Shown here: piece by piece, positions 23,773 through 35,678 of the stretch
Numbering within the stretch: the stretch's first letter is position 1
Layout: every line of letters begins with the position of its first letter
Origin: Paracoccaceae bacterium
GTDB lineage: Bacteria > Pseudomonadota > Alphaproteobacteria > Rhizobiales > Stappiaceae
Direction: 5' to 3'
Assembly (NCBI GenBank): GCA_002709505.1
Contig: PARB01000014.1
Location: 1 to 47,777 of the forward strand
DNA length: 47,777 bases
The notes under the pieces: generated by a model
Told to the model about the DNA's origin: nothing
Database searches by the model: none
What the model saw: the letters and a program-made list of their open reading frames with translations, nothing else
Position numbers and translations under genes: made by a program

Positions 23773-24711
23773 GTGGCGGATCTTCTGTGCTTCGGCGAGG
23801 CCATGGTCGAGTTCAACCAGACGCAGGCCGGCGGGCCCTATGTGCAGGGCTTTGGCGGGGACACGTCGAACGTGGCGATCGCCGCCGCGCGGCAGGGGGC
23901 ATCCGCCGGCTGCATCGGTGCGACCGGAGACGATGTCTTCGGCGATCTCCTCCATGAGTTGTGGCGGGCCGAGGGTGTCGACGCGACCGAAATTGCGCGG
24001 CGCACGGACGCGCCGACGGGGATCTATTTCGTCACCCACGGGCCGGACGGGCATGTCTTCACCTACCGCCGGGCGGGATCGGCGGCGAGCCTCGTCACGC
24101 CGCAGGACCTGCCGCGCGCGGCGCTGGAACAGGCGTGCATCCTGCATGTTTCGGCGATCAGCCAGGCGATTTCGGCCAGCGCCTGCGATGCGGTGTTCGA
24201 GGCGATCGACATCGTGCGCGCCGCCGGCGGGCGCGTCTCCTATGACACCAACCTGCGCCTGAAGCTCTGGCCGCTCGCAAGGGCGCGGGCGATCGTTGCC
24301 GAAACCGCGGCCATGGCCGATATCGTGCTGCCCGGTCTCGACGATGCCCGGCTGCTGACCGGGCTGGACACGCCCGAGGACATCGCCGCGCATTATCTTG
24401 GCGCCGGCGCGAAACAGGTGGCGCTGACGCTGGGGGCCGAGGGCGTTCTTTATGCCGATGCGCAGGGCCTCACGCGGATTGCGCCGCACAGCGTTGCGGC
24501 AGTCGATGCGACCGGGGCGGGGGATGCCTTCGACGGGGCGTTCCTGGCGGAAATTCTCGCCGGGGCCGACGGGGTTTCGGCGGCCCGTCATGCCAATGCG
24601 GCGGCAGCACTCGCGGTCTGCGGCTACGGCGCTGTTGCGCCGTTGCCACAGCGCGCGGACGTCGTGGCGTTTCTGGAGCGCGGATCGCTGCCGGCGGACG
24701 GCCGTTCATAG
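23773..24711 (+). CDS. kdgK: PfkB-family sugar kinase, probably 2-dehydro-3-deoxygluconate kinase
   Basis: 312 residues from GTG 23773, selected because GAGG lies seven bases upstream and the protein then starts with the family strand A-D-L-L-C-F-G-E-A-M-V-E-F. PfkB signature 1 is G-G-D-T-S-N-V-A-I-A-A-A-R-Q-G at about residue 30. Signature 2 with catalytic Asp is D-A-T-G-A-G-D-A-F-D-G-A-F near residue 245. The R-A-G-S-A-A-S and Y-D-T-N-L-R-L-K-L-W segments are typical of KdgK-like kinases, which phosphorylate 2-keto-3-deoxygluconate in uronate or Entner-Doudoroff-type breakdown. No partner genes (kdgA, uxu, dehydratases) are nearby, so another sugar such as fructose is possible. Confidence 0.82.
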   Translation: MADLLCFGEAMVEFNQTQAGGPYVQGFGGDTSNVAIAAARQGASAGCIGATGDDVFGDLLHELWRAEGVDATEIARRTDAPTGIYFVTHGPDGHVFTYRRAGSAASLVTPQDLPRAALEQACILHVSAISQAISASACDAVFEAIDIVRAAGGRVSYDTNLRLKLWPLARARAIVAETAAMADIVLPGLDDARLLTGLDTPEDIAAHYLGAGAKQVALTLGAEGVLYADAQGLTRIAPHSVAAVDATGAGDAFDGAFLAEILAGADGVSAARHANAAAALAVCGYGAVAPLPQRADVVAFLERGSLPADGRS

Positions 24712-24821
24712 TATTCTTACCGGCGATGCCGCAGGGTGGCAGCGGGTGCCGCCGGCGGGGCGGCGGAATGCGGTTGGCTCGTCTCGGTAGGGACGGCGGC
24801 GAGAGCGCGGTGAGGATGACG

Positions 24822-25427
24822 ATGCGGATTTTCGGACTGATGATGATGGCCGTGGTGGCCACGGCGATGACGCTTGGCCAGGCGTCGGCGGTGACGGAGC
24901 GCTATTACGATCCGACCAGCCGCAGCTGGCAGACCTACAAGATCACGCCGGAGGCGGCCGGCAAGATCGTGCGCGAGAAATACAAGCGCACCACCGTGCG
25001 CTACCGGACCTCGGAAAAGCCGGGGTCGATCATCGTCGACACCGACGACCGCTATCTCTATTTCGTGCTGCCGGGCGGCAAGGCCGTGCGCTACGGCATC
25101 GGCGTCGGCCGCGAGGGCTTCGGCTGGCAGGGCAAGGAAAAGATCACCCGCAAGGCCAAGTGGCCGAGCTGGACGCCGCCGCAGGAAATGATCGTGCGCG
25201 AGCGCAAGAAGGGCCGCAACCTGCCGAGCTTCATGCCGGGCGGACCGAAGAACCCGATGGGCGCGCGGGCTCTCTATCTCGGCTCCACCGAATACCGCAT
25301 TCACGGCACCAACGAGGACTGGTCGATCGGCCGCGCGGTCTCGTCGGGCTGCATCCGCATGCTCAACGAGGATGTGGAGGATCTCTACAACCGCGTCAGC
25401 ATCGGCGCCCGCGTCACGGTGCTTTGA
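24822..25427 (+). CDS. L,D-transpeptidase (YkuD domain), exported
   Basis: 201 residues from ATG 24822 (AGGA five bases before); an in-frame ATG two codons earlier is equally possible. The signal peptide runs M-R-I-F-G-L-M-M-M-A-V-V-A-T-A-M to a cut after A-S-A. The YkuD catalytic motif H-G-T-N-x14-S-S-G-C-I-R-M is at residues about 160-183, with the nucleophile Cys in S-G-C-I-R. Such enzymes form 3-3 cross-links in peptidoglycan or anchor proteins to it in the periplasm; many alphaproteobacteria encode several. Single gene; its stop overlaps the end of the convergent cyclase gene by 14 bases. Confidence 0.93.
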   Translation: MRIFGLMMMAVVATAMTLGQASAVTERYYDPTSRSWQTYKITPEAAGKIVREKYKRTTVRYRTSEKPGSIIVDTDDRYLYFVLPGGKAVRYGIGVGREGFGWQGKEKITRKAKWPSWTPPQEMIVRERKKGRNLPSFMPGGPKNPMGARALYLGSTEYRIHGTNEDWSIGRAVSSGCIRMLNEDVEDLYNRVSIGARVTVL

Positions 25428-26616
25428 GCGCCGTTTCGCTGAGCGCGTAAAGCTCCACCGGGGTTGAAAAGCCGTCGAGCGGAAACCGCCCGGCGGCGCG
25501 AAAGCGCTCCGGTGCCTGATCGGCGATTTCGGCGGTGACGAGGACCTCGGTATCGAGGCGCTTCGTCATCGCCTCGATACGCGCCGCGGCGTTCACGGTC
25601 GGGCCGATGACGGAAAACGTCAGACGCTCGGCGACGCCGATGTTTCCGAACATCACCCGGCCCGAGGACAGCGCGATGCCGCAGCCGAGCGGATGCGGCG
25701 TTTGCTTGCGCGCCGACGCCAGCCGCCGGCGCACCTCGGCGACGGCGTCCATGGCGTTGCCGGTTGCCGCCTGAAGTCCCAACTCGTCCATCGGGAACAC
25801 CGCCAGCACCGCATCGCCGATGAAATCCAGCACCTCGCCGCCATGGGCGATCACCGCGCCGGCGGTCGCCTCGAAATAGGCGTTGAGATGCGTGAGATAA
25901 TCGTCGGGCGCCAGCCGGTCGGCGAGCGCCGTCGATCCGCGCAGGTCGCTGTAGAAGATCACCGCATCCAGCGCCTCTCCGTCGCCGTGGCGAATGCGCC
26001 CGGAGATCACCTGCCCGCCGGCGCGCTTGCCGAGATAGGTTTCGGCGATGGTGCGGGCAATGCGGGACTGGACATTGGCCCGGCAGGCAAGTGCCAGGCG
26101 CATCTGCAGATAGTCGATCCGGTCGACGACCTCGTCGGAAAATCCGCCCGGCGTCCTGGTGCTCCAGGTGACGATGATGCCGGAGACGTCGAAGGGGTTC
26201 GATCTCGGCAGGTCGAAGGGCGTCGAGATCACGAGATAGTCGGTGAAACCCTGATCGCGCAGTCCCGCCAGCATCGGAAATTCCAGCGGGGCGTTGCCAT
26301 CGGCGAGCCGCCGGCGCATGCGCGTCTCGCGCGAGGACAGCAGCGCGCGGATCGGGCTTTGCAGCCAGTCATCGGTATCGGGCTGGTCGTGGGTGTGCAG
26401 CCCGTGGGCGACGGTCTCGCCCGGCAGCCACAGCGCGGTTTCCGCCTCGATCAGCGGATGCAGCGTCGACCACGACAGCAGCGCCCGGTCGACGTCGATG
26501 CCGGCGGCCCGCATGCGCTCGCAGGTGCCGGCGAACATCGCGCCAATGTCCGGCTGGCCGAGCGCCTCGCGGATCAGCCAGTCCTCGATGTTCTCGATTT
26601 CGGGGGTCGTGCGCAT
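25414..26616 (-). CDS. Class III adenylate/guanylate cyclase domain protein
   Basis: 400 residues, no membrane helix. Residues 1-215 form an N-terminal sensory-type region (M-R-T-T-P-E-I-E-N-I-E-D-W-L at the start) common in rhizobial cyclases and of unknown ligand. Residues about 220-390 are the cyclase homology domain. Metal Asp 1 is in I-F-Y-S-D-L-R-G-S-T and metal Asp 2 in F-I-G-D-A-V-L-A. The Asn/Arg transition-state pair is in P-T-V-N-A-A-A-R-I-E. The purine-specifying Lys expected two residues before I-G-D is Asp here (L-D-F-I-G-D), so nucleotide choice is uncertain. It lies 40 bases after the glycosyltransferase gene on the same strand and is probably co-transcribed with it. Confidence 0.9.
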   Translation of the reverse strand: MRTTPEIENIEDWLIREALGQPDIGAMFAGTCERMRAAGIDVDRALLSWSTLHPLIEAETALWLPGETVAHGLHTHDQPDTDDWLQSPIRALLSSRETRMRRRLADGNAPLEFPMLAGLRDQGFTDYLVISTPFDLPRSNPFDVSGIIVTWSTRTPGGFSDEVVDRIDYLQMRLALACRANVQSRIARTIAETYLGKRAGGQVISGRIRHGDGEALDAVIFYSDLRGSTALADRLAPDDYLTHLNAYFEATAGAVIAHGGEVLDFIGDAVLAVFPMDELGLQAATGNAMDAVAEVRRRLASARKQTPHPLGCGIALSSGRVMFGNIGVAERLTFSVIGPTVNAAARIEAMTKRLDTEVLVTAEIADQAPERFRAAGRFPLDGFSTPVELYALSETALKAP

Positions 26617-26656
26617 GCGGGCCTCCTCGTCGCGAGGGACTGTGCGTCCCGCAGCG

Positions 26657-27526
26657 TCATTGGTAGCGCGCCGCGATCCGGCCGATCAAGGAGGTCGGTG
26701 GAAAGGGCGCGTCGGTATCGACACCGGCGCGGCGCCACATCTCGTTGTAGCAATGCAGGAAGGCCGTGTCCGGCCCAAGCCGGGTGCGCGGCGACAGCAG
26801 TGCCTTCGGGCAGTCCCAGTAATTGACCGGATTGGCGACGCGGGCGGCCATCAGCGGCGGCGCGAGCGCGCGCCATTGGGTCACCAGCGTGGTGAGGAGC
26901 TTCGGACCGCAATCGCCCCATTCCAGCCGGGCGGGGTCATATCCCTCGCAAAAGCGGAAGGCGAGGTCGATGACGTCGCCCCGTCGCGGAGCGGGATGGA
27001 AGATGACGTTGTTGTTGATCCACACCCGGCGTTGGCCCCTGACGCGTTCGGTGGCCAGAAAGCCGTCCGGTGCGGCCAGCCGCAGCCGGGCCGCAGGGAT
27101 AAGGCAGATGACGTCCGTGTCCGACCAAAGCCCGCCAAAGCGCGCGAGAACGGCGTAGCGAAACAGGTTGGCAAAGGCAGCGAGGCTGCCGTTCGGATAG
27201 CGGAAAATTCGGTTCTCGGGCAGGATCTCGCGGGCGTCGCGCAGCGTCACGTCGCCGGGCGCATTCGTCAGGCCGCCGTAGGTCCACAGCTGAACGTCAT
27301 AGCCATGGGCGAGGAAGCTCGCGCAGGACAGCTGTCCGAGCCGGCACAGCTCGCCCTCGACCCACAACATATGCACGGTGAGGGGCGCTGACGGCGCGGC
27401 GGTCGTGTCCGCGTCGCCCGGCGCGCGCAGGGTTGAGAGCGACAGCCCGGCGGGGGTTGCAATGCGCAGACCCGGAAGGTTGTGGCCGTCGGCGCCGAAA
27501 ATGGTGTCGAGAACCGGGCCGATCAT
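26657..27526 (-). CDS. Glycosyltransferase with DXD motif (capsular/polysaccharide sugar transferase type)
   Basis: 289 residues from ATG 27526; the upstream open frame passes through the secA terminator and is unlikely to be coding. The DXD metal/nucleotide-sugar motif is in F-G-G-L-W-S-D-T-D-V-I-C-L at about residue 130, preceded by A-F-A-N-L-F-R-Y-A-V-L-A-R. This is the Och1/Gly_transf_sug (alpha-1,6/1,3-type) layout. F-L-H-C-Y-N-E-M-W near the C-terminus resembles the conserved H-x-x-x-x-S/W region. It likely transfers a sugar to a surface glycan or lipid in the cytoplasm. No polysaccharide cluster is around. It sits between the secA terminator and the cyclase gene. The start is not strongly supported by a ribosome site. 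Confidence 0.8.
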   Translation of the reverse strand: MIGPVLDTIFGADGHNLPGLRIATPAGLSLSTLRAPGDADTTAAPSAPLTVHMLWVEGELCRLGQLSCASFLAHGYDVQLWTYGGLTNAPGDVTLRDAREILPENRIFRYPNGSLAAFANLFRYAVLARFGGLWSDTDVICLIPAARLRLAAPDGFLATERVRGQRRVWINNNVIFHPAPRRGDVIDLAFRFCEGYDPARLEWGDCGPKLLTTLVTQWRALAPPLMAARVANPVNYWDCPKALLSPRTRLGPDTAFLHCYNEMWRRAGVDTDAPFPPTSLIGRIAARYQ

Positions 27527-27557
27527 ATGGGAAAAACCTGCAAAATCGATAACAGAA

Positions 27558-27589
27558 TCAAAGACCCCGCCCGGGATGTCCGGGCGGGG
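27558..27589 (-). terminator. Intrinsic terminator of secA
   Basis: CCCCGCCCGG (27565-27574) pairs with CCGGGCGGGG (27580-27589), a ten-pair GC stem with a five-base loop. On the minus strand it is followed by TCTTTGATT, a weak U-tract. It sits 20 bases after the secA stop. Confidence 0.72.
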
Positions 27590-27608
27590 CTGGAATGTAC
27601 CGTCGCAC

Positions 27609-30392
<2,784 letters not shown>

Positions 30393-30760
30393 GTGGCGGT
30401 CCTTATTCTTGCCAAGGGCGCCGCCAGGGTCTGACATGGGCGGCAACCCGGCATTCGGATTGACGATACTTGGCACCGGCCTCGCAACCGCCACATTGAG
30501 ACGGGAGAGGAACGCGCGCCTAGATGGGGTCGTCCGGCCATGAGGCGGGGACGTTCGACAGATAAGAGGGGGTCCGGAGGTTGTCAACGCCGCGCGTTTT
30601 GCGCAAGTCTGCCGCCGAGCCATGGCGGGAGGCGTTCGCGCTGCCGCTGCGACGGTTTCTCCAGTGCGACAATCGCCGGCCGGGCCTGGCCGCAAAGGCC
30701 CCTGGCCCGTATATGCGACGGTGCCGAAACGGCATCGCGCTCAACCAAGAGGATTACAGC
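30393..30760. other. 368-base divergent regulatory interval between secA and the isomerase gene
   Basis: Contains the secA promoter (30559-30587), leaving a 5' leader of about 160 bases for secA, and the promoter-proximal region of the isomerase gene, for which I cannot fix a promoter. A short minus-strand frame overlaps the secA start but has no export or arrest features. No RNA gene is seen. Confidence 0.6.
30559..30587 (-). promoter_or_regulatory. Sigma70-type promoter of secA
   Basis: On the minus strand, TTGACA (30582-30587, full consensus) is followed after 17 bases by TATCTG (30559-30564, four of six). The start point would be near 30551, about 160 bases upstream of the secA start codon. 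Confidence 0.7.
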
Positions 30761-31648
30761 ATGACACCCAGATTTGCCGCGACACTGCAGCGCGCCACGG
30801 TCGCGTTGGCGTTTGCCTCGGGCCTCGGCCTTGCCGCAGCGCAGGCGCAGGAGCCGGGCGATGCGGTCGCCACGGTCGGGGAAAGCGTCATCACCGAAGC
30901 CGACATCGCCTTCGCGTCGCAGGACTTCGCCCAGCAGCTCGCCAATGTGCCGCCGGCCCAGTGGCGCAAGGTCCTGACCGACATCGTCATCGACATGCAG
31001 CTGATGGCCAATGCGGCCGAGGACGCGGGCATCGACGACGAGGAAGACTTCCAGCGCCAGGTCGACTTCCTGACGATGCGCGCCCTGCGCAACGCCTATC
31101 TGGTGCGCGAAGTGGAGAACAAGGTCACCGACGAGATGGTGCAGGCGGCCTATGACAAGGAATTCGCCGATTACGTCGGCGAGGACGAGCGCAAGGCCCG
31201 TCACATCCTGCTGGAAAGCAAGGAAGACGCCGAGGCCGTGATCGCGGCACTCGAGGACGGCGGCGATTTCGTCGAACTGGCCAAGGAGAAGTCGACCGGC
31301 CCGTCCGGCCCCAACGGCGGCGATCTCGGCTATTTCACCCGCGGCCGCATGGTCAAGGAGTTCGAGGACGCAGCCTTTGCGCTCGAGGTCGGCGCCTTCA
31401 CCAAGGAGCCGGTGCAGACGCAGTTCGGCTGGCATGTGATCACCGTCGAGGACGCCCGCAAGCAGCCGGCGCCGGAACTGGACGACGTGCGCGACCGCCT
31501 GCGCCAGGACCTGCTGCGCGCCCGCTATGCGGAAGTCATGTCGGCGCTGAAGGCCGAGACGGCCATTGAAATCGTTGCCGATGAACCGGCCGCGGAGGAC
31601 AAGGACGCCGACGCGGCGACGGACGGCGGGGACGCTGCCAAACAGTAG
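30761..31648 (+). CDS. Periplasmic parvulin-type peptidyl-prolyl cis/trans isomerase
   Basis: 295 residues from ATG 30761 (AGAGGA eight bases upstream). A signal peptide with core [13 protein letters not shown] ends near A-Q-A. The N-terminal part is a SurA/PrsA-like chaperone helix region. The parvulin domain follows at about residues 150-245: A-R-H-I-L-L-E-S, then [24 protein letters not shown]-terminal acidic/Ala tail is likely disordered. It helps fold exported proteins in the periplasm. Divergent from secA and followed by its own terminator before argJ. Confidence 0.93.
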   Translation: MTPRFAATLQRATVALAFASGLGLAAAQAQEPGDAVATVGESVITEADIAFASQDFAQQLANVPPAQWRKVLTDIVIDMQLMANAAEDAGIDDEEDFQRQVDFLTMRALRNAYLVREVENKVTDEMVQAAYDKEFADYVGEDERKARHILLESKEDAEAVIAALEDGGDFVELAKEKSTGPSGPNGGDLGYFTRGRMVKEFEDAAFALEVGAFTKEPVQTQFGWHVITVEDARKQPAPELDDVRDRLRQDLLRARYAEVMSALKAETAIEIVADEPAAEDKDADAATDGGDAAKQ

Positions 31649-31680
31649 TTTGACAGATCCGGCCAACCGGTTAGACAAAT

Positions 31681-31712
31681 GGCCTGTCCGCGCTTCGCGG
31701 GCAGGCCTTTTT
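31681..31712 (+). terminator. Intrinsic terminator of the isomerase gene
   Basis: GGCCTGTCCGCG (31681-31692) pairs with CGCGGGCAGGCC (31696-31707) with one G-T wobble and a three-base loop, followed by TTTTT (31708-31712). Strong. Confidence 0.92.
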
Positions 31713-31745
31713 GTTTCTCGCTTCTCAAGAAAAGACGGTGCCGCC

Positions 31746-32978
31746 ATGTCGGATGCGATTTCTCCCCTGGCCCCCAAGTCCTATGCGGAGGTGCCCGCTG
31801 TCGGCGGCGCGCGTCTGGCCACCGCTTCGGCGGGCATTAAATATGCCGGGCGCACCGATGTTTTGCTGATGCTCTTCGACGAGGGCACGGAGATCGCCGG
31901 CGTCTTCACCCGCTCGCGCTGTCCCTCGGCGGCGGTCGACTGGTGCCGGTCGCATCTGGCCGGCGGCAAGGCGCGCGCGCTGCTCGTCAACTCCGGCAAT
32001 GCCAATGCCTTCACCGGCAAGAAGGGCGTCGAGGCGACGCGCCTGTCGGCGCAGCTCGCGGCAGCGGCCGCCGGCTGTGAGCCGGGCGAGGTGTTCCTCG
32101 CCTCCACAGGCGTTATCGGCGAGCCGCTCGCCGCAGAGAAGTTCGACGCCGTGCTCGGCACGATGGCGCAACAGTCCGCGCCCACCGGCTGGCTCGATGC
32201 GGCCCGCGCCATCATGACCACCGACACCTTTCCCAAGGCGGCGACGCGCAGCATCGACATGGGCGGCGTTTCCGTCACGCTCAACGGCATCGCCAAGGGC
32301 GCCGGCATGATCGCGCCTGACATGGCGACGATGCTCTCCTTCCTCGTCACCGATGCGCCGATCGCGGCTCCCGTGCTGCAGGCGCTCCTGTCGGAAGCGG
32401 TCGGGCCGAGCTTCAATTCGATCACAATCGACGGCGACACCTCGACCTCCGACACGGTGCTGCTTTTCGCCACCGGCGCGGCCGGCGGGGCGCGCGTGGA
32501 AACGCTCGACGATCCGAGGCTTGCGGCATTTCGTGCGGCGCTCGCCGATCTGACGCGGGAACTGGCCCACTGGATCGTCCGTGACGGCGAGGGCGCGCGC
32601 AAGTTTCTCGAGGTCACGGTGCGCGGCGCGGAAAGCGACGAGAGCGCCCGCAAGATTGCTTTCTCGATCGCCAATTCGCCGCTGGTGAAGACGGCGGTTG
32701 CCGGCGAGGACGCGAACTGGGGCCGGGTGGTCATGGCGGTGGGCAAGGCCGGCGAGCCGGCCGAGCGCGACCGGCTGGCGATCTGGTTCGGCGATGTGCG
32801 CGTCGCCGTCGACGGCGAACGCGACGCGGCCTACTCGGAAGAGGCGGCCACGGCGGTGATGCAGCAGGAGGAGATCCAGCTGACTGTCGACCTCGGCATC
32901 GGCGCGGCCTGCGCGACGGTATGGACCTGCGACCTGACCAAGGAATATGTCGCGATCAACGGCGACTACCGGTCCTGA
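31746..32978 (+). CDS. argJ: Bifunctional glutamate N-acetyltransferase/amino-acid acetyltransferase (ArgJ)
   Basis: 410 residues from ATG 31746. The precursor is processed at the conserved A-T bond, visible as [16 protein letters not shown] at about residue 185. The Thr becomes the nucleophile of the beta chain. The usual motif is P-N-M-A-T; here the residue after Pro is Asp. Other conserved parts: [12 protein letters not shown] and E-D-A-N-W-G-R-V. It recycles the acetyl group from N-acetylornithine to glutamate in cyclic arginine synthesis. It overlaps the next gene by 32 bases if the ATG at 32947 is used. Confidence 0.96.
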   Translation: MSDAISPLAPKSYAEVPAVGGARLATASAGIKYAGRTDVLLMLFDEGTEIAGVFTRSRCPSAAVDWCRSHLAGGKARALLVNSGNANAFTGKKGVEATRLSAQLAAAAAGCEPGEVFLASTGVIGEPLAAEKFDAVLGTMAQQSAPTGWLDAARAIMTTDTFPKAATRSIDMGGVSVTLNGIAKGAGMIAPDMATMLSFLVTDAPIAAPVLQALLSEAVGPSFNSITIDGDTSTSDTVLLFATGAAGGARVETLDDPRLAAFRAALADLTRELAHWIVRDGEGARKFLEVTVRGAESDESARKIAFSIANSPLVKTAVAGEDANWGRVVMAVGKAGEPAERDRLAIWFGDVRVAVDGERDAAYSEEAATAVMQQEEIQLTVDLGIGAACATVWTCDLTKEYVAINGDYRS

Positions 32979-33780
32979 CGCGGGCAAGCGCGTGGAGCCG
33001 CCTTCCATCCTGGCGATCGAGACCGCCAACCTGAACGGCTTTCCCGCCCGGATGCAGCGCGCCGACGGCTCCTGGCTGTCGCGCCTGTCGCCGGGCGTTC
33101 CGGCGCGGCGGGTCAATTCGCTCAACGTCTTCGATCCGCATGACGATGACCGGCTCGCGGCGCGGCTTGCCGAAACACAGGCGCTGTATGCCCGTCATGA
33201 CGTGGTGTTTCACCTGCGCCATACCCCGCTGACGCCGCCGGCGCTGACCGCGCATGCCGATGCCATGGGCTGGCTTTCGGCGGGCGAGACCGATGTGTGG
33301 ACATGCCCGGTCCCGGACGCGGAGACAGCGCCGGAGCACGTTCGCGCAGCGAGGCCGGAGATATCCGATTGCTCGCTTGCCGACTGGCTCGACGCTTTTG
33401 TTCGCGTCGGCGGAACGCGGCCGGAAACGGTCGCGCCCGATGCGGTGGAGCATCTGGGCGCCGCCCTTGCGCGGATCGCTGCCAGGCGGATCTGTCTGGT
33501 GGCACGCGCCGCCGACGGCGCTCCGGTGGCGGTGGCGATCGCCGTGGCCGACCGCGACCTTATCGGGATCTACGATCTTGCGGTCGATCCGCTCGTGCGC
33601 CGGCAGGGTCTCGGCGCGCGGATGGTACGGGCATGCCTGGAGCAGGGCCGCCGGCTCGGCTGCCGCACCGCCTGGCTGCAGGTGGTGCGCGAGAACGGGG
33701 CTGCGCGCGCGCTCTACCGTCGCTGCGGCTTTGAGGATGCCTACAGTTATCACTACCGGTTTCCGCCGCCCGGCGGCTGA
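32947..33780 (+). CDS. GNAT-family N-acetyltransferase following argJ
   Basis: 277 residues with the ATG at 32947, which lies inside argJ; a GTG at 32992 would give 262 residues and no overlap, and the first conserved residues ([15 protein letters not shown]) fit either start. Motif A is [15 protein letters not shown] (about residue 212). Motif B is [14 protein letters not shown]. The N-terminal half with R-R-V-N-S-L-N-V-F is the non-catalytic part seen in the alphaproteobacterial proteins that sit between argJ and mutT. Acceptor unknown. Probably co-transcribed with argJ. Confidence 0.87.
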   Translation: MSRSTATTGPDAGKRVEPPSILAIETANLNGFPARMQRADGSWLSRLSPGVPARRVNSLNVFDPHDDDRLAARLAETQALYARHDVVFHLRHTPLTPPALTAHADAMGWLSAGETDVWTCPVPDAETAPEHVRAARPEISDCSLADWLDAFVRVGGTRPETVAPDAVEHLGAALARIAARRICLVARAADGAPVAVAIAVADRDLIGIYDLAVDPLVRRQGLGARMVRACLEQGRRLGCRTAWLQVVRENGAARALYRRCGFEDAYSYHYRFPPPGG

Positions 33781-33848
33781 ACCGGCGTTTTCCCGGACAT
33801 GGTGAGCAAAGGGTTATGCGGCCGTGCCGAAACGAGACGGGGTCCTGG

Positions 33849-34247
33849 ATGAAAATGGTTCTGGTCGTGGCCTGCGCGCTGCTCGATGCCGACAACCGGG
33901 TTTTGATCGCGCAGCGCCCGGAGGGAAAGGCGATGGCGGGATTGTGGGAGTTTCCCGGCGGAAAGCTTGATCCGGGCGAGCGCCCGGAGGACGCGCTCAT
34001 TCGCGAATTGGACGAAGAACTGGGAATTACGGTTAAGAAAGAGTGCCTTGCGCCGTTAACTTTTGCCAGTCACGCTTATGAGGAATTTCACCTGCTGATG
34101 CCACTTTACGTGTGCCGACGATGGTCGGGCACGGTTGCAGGCCGGGAGGGTCAGGCGATCAAATGGGTGAAGCCGGCGCGGCTTCGGGATTATCCGATGC
34201 CGCCCGCCGACGAGCCCCTGATCCCGCATCTGATCGATCTCGCCTGA
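33849..34247 (+). CDS. mutT: MutT-type (deoxy)nucleoside triphosphate pyrophosphohydrolase
   Basis: 132 residues from ATG 33849; the ATG at 33816 would add 11 non-conserved residues. The Nudix box G-x5-E-x7-R-E-U-x-E-E-x-G-U is complete: G-K-L-D-P-G-E-R-P-E-D-A-L-I-R-E-L-D-E-E-L-G. The line I-A-Q-R-P-E-G-K-A-M-A-G-L-W-E-F-P-G-G matches MutT rather than other Nudix enzymes. It clears 8-oxo-dGTP from the nucleotide pool. It follows the GNAT gene, an order frequent in this group. Confidence 0.92.
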   Translation: MKMVLVVACALLDADNRVLIAQRPEGKAMAGLWEFPGGKLDPGERPEDALIRELDEELGITVKKECLAPLTFASHAYEEFHLLMPLYVCRRWSGTVAGREGQAIKWVKPARLRDYPMPPADEPLIPHLIDLA

Positions 34248-34301
34248 GGGCTTCCTCCAAAGCAGGAACGGCCGTGCCGAAACAACAACGGGACGCGCCA
34301 G

Positions 34302-34517
34302 ATGACCGCCATTTCAAAAAGCCTTCGCGACGGCAGCGACCGGGTTGCCGTCCTGTTCGACCGGTTCGCGCGCGACGAGGCCGGGTCGACGGCGATCGAA
34401 TACACGATGATGGTCGGGTTCATTTCCTTCGCGATCATCACCTCGCTCACGGCCATCGGCCGTGTCATCGACGAGGAAGTGTTCAGCGTGATCGTCGCCG
34501 CCGCCGCCGCGATGTGA
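34302..34517 (+). CDS. Flp/Fap-family pilin (type IVb), isolated
   Basis: 71 residues. A short basic leader (about 28 residues) is followed by G-S-T-A-I-E-Y-T-M-M-V-G-F-I-S-F-A-I-I-T-S-L, the class IVb pilin segment with prepilin-peptidase site before S-T-A-I-E-Y and the conserved Glu-Tyr. Such pilins build the Flp/Tad adhesion pilus. None of the assembly genes (cpaA-F, tadA-G) is in the window, so this copy stands alone between mutT and a methyltransferase gene; assembly would need a Tad system elsewhere. Confidence 0.9.
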   Translation: MTAISKSLRDGSDRVAVLFDRFARDEAGSTAIEYTMMVGFISFAIITSLTAIGRVIDEEVFSVIVAAAAAM

Positions 34518-34557
34518 CGTGGCGCCAGCCGCTTTCGTTTCTTCGAGTCTCTTGCTG

Positions 34558-35511
34558 CTAATCCGTGCCGCCCTTTTGCGACGGGCCCGACGATCCGTCC
34601 GGTTGCCGGTCGAGCGCCTCTAGCGCATCCGACAGGCGCATTTTCGCCGATCCCGGCGCCAGCGGTTTCTGCTGGCTTTCGTGCGGTGCCCAGCCTGACA
34701 GCGACACGATGTCGAAGGTGGCGCGGATGCGTCCGTCCGCATCGGCGTGATCGGACGCATAGAGTTCGGCCGCGCGCATCAGCGTCGCGCGGGCCAGAGG
34801 TGTGCGGCTGCGTTCGCTCAGCATGTTGGCCGCCCCCATCGCCCTCAGATCCGCCAGCAGCGCCAAAAGGTTGTCGTAGCGCACCGTGACCCGGTCGACG
34901 TCGGCGACGGGGAGGGCAAAGCCCGCGCGCTGCAGCAGTGCGCCGAGGGCGCGGGTGTCGGCGAAAGGCGCGACACGCGGCGCCGCGCCACCGGTGGTTT
35001 CCAGCTCCGCGCGCATCAAGACGTCCTTCAGTTCATGCAATGTGTCGCCGCCGAGAAGTGCCGCCAGAAACAGTCCGTCGGGCTTCAGCGCGCGGCGGAT
35101 CTGGATCAGCGCGCCGGGCAGGTCGTTGACGAAGTGCAGCGACAGCGCGGAGACGACGAGATCGAGGCTCGCATCGGCAAAGGGGATCAGCGCGTCGTCG
35201 GCGACGAGATGCGCGCCGGGGACCTTTCGATCCTGCGTCAGGACGTCGACGCGAAGCGCCTGTTCGACACCGGGCATGCGCCGCAGCACCTCGTGCAGCC
35301 GGCCGGTATGGCCGCCGAGATCGACCGCGACGGGAAAGGCGCGGGTGACGATGGCAAGCCGGTCGGCCAGATCTTCCACCGCATGGGCAAGCAGGAAATC
35401 GGCGCCCGGCGCGCGACGTGCCAGCGCGCGGGCCCGGCGCCGTGCCAGGAGGGCGCGGTCGAAGACGCGCGGAGCGGCATCCGGGGCAGGCACAGGCGGC
35501 GGGGTCGGCAT
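34558..35511 (-). CDS. SAM-dependent methyltransferase-fold protein, NDUFAF5-like
   Basis: 317 residues from ATG 35511 (M-P-T-P-P-P-V-P); the frame runs 35 codons further up. Motif I appears as A-V-D-L-G-G-H-T-G-R-L, motif II/III as L-V-V-S-A-L-S-L-H-F-V-N-D-L-P-G-A-L and K-P-D-G-L-F-L-A-A-L-L-G-G. The start R-V-F-D-R-A-L-L-A-R-R-R-A-R-A-L and the H-F-V-N-D segment match alphaproteobacterial homologues of the complex I assembly factor NDUFAF5, which hydroxylates an arginine in a complex I subunit. A BioC-type methyltransferase is the alternative. Divergent from comF, 167 bases apart. Confidence 0.85.
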   Translation of the reverse strand: MPTPPPVPAPDAAPRVFDRALLARRRARALARRAPGADFLLAHAVEDLADRLAIVTRAFPVAVDLGGHTGRLHEVLRRMPGVEQALRVDVLTQDRKVPGAHLVADDALIPFADASLDLVVSALSLHFVNDLPGALIQIRRALKPDGLFLAALLGGDTLHELKDVLMRAELETTGGAAPRVAPFADTRALGALLQRAGFALPVADVDRVTVRYDNLLALLADLRAMGAANMLSERSRTPLARATLMRAAELYASDHADADGRIRATFDIVSLSGWAPHESQQKPLAPGSAKMRLSDALEALDRQPDGSSGPSQKGGTD

Positions 35512-35678
35512 GGTGGTGTTCCGTCGTGTTGGGGCCCGGGAGACTGTGCGAACGGGCGTGCGTGCGGGCATGTTCGTGATAGGCTTTGATATGACGAGGC
35601 CGCGCGGCTTCGTCAAAACACGGAAGCCGCTCCCGCGTCAACGCGCGGGCTGCGGTCGCGAACGGGGCAGGGCGCACG

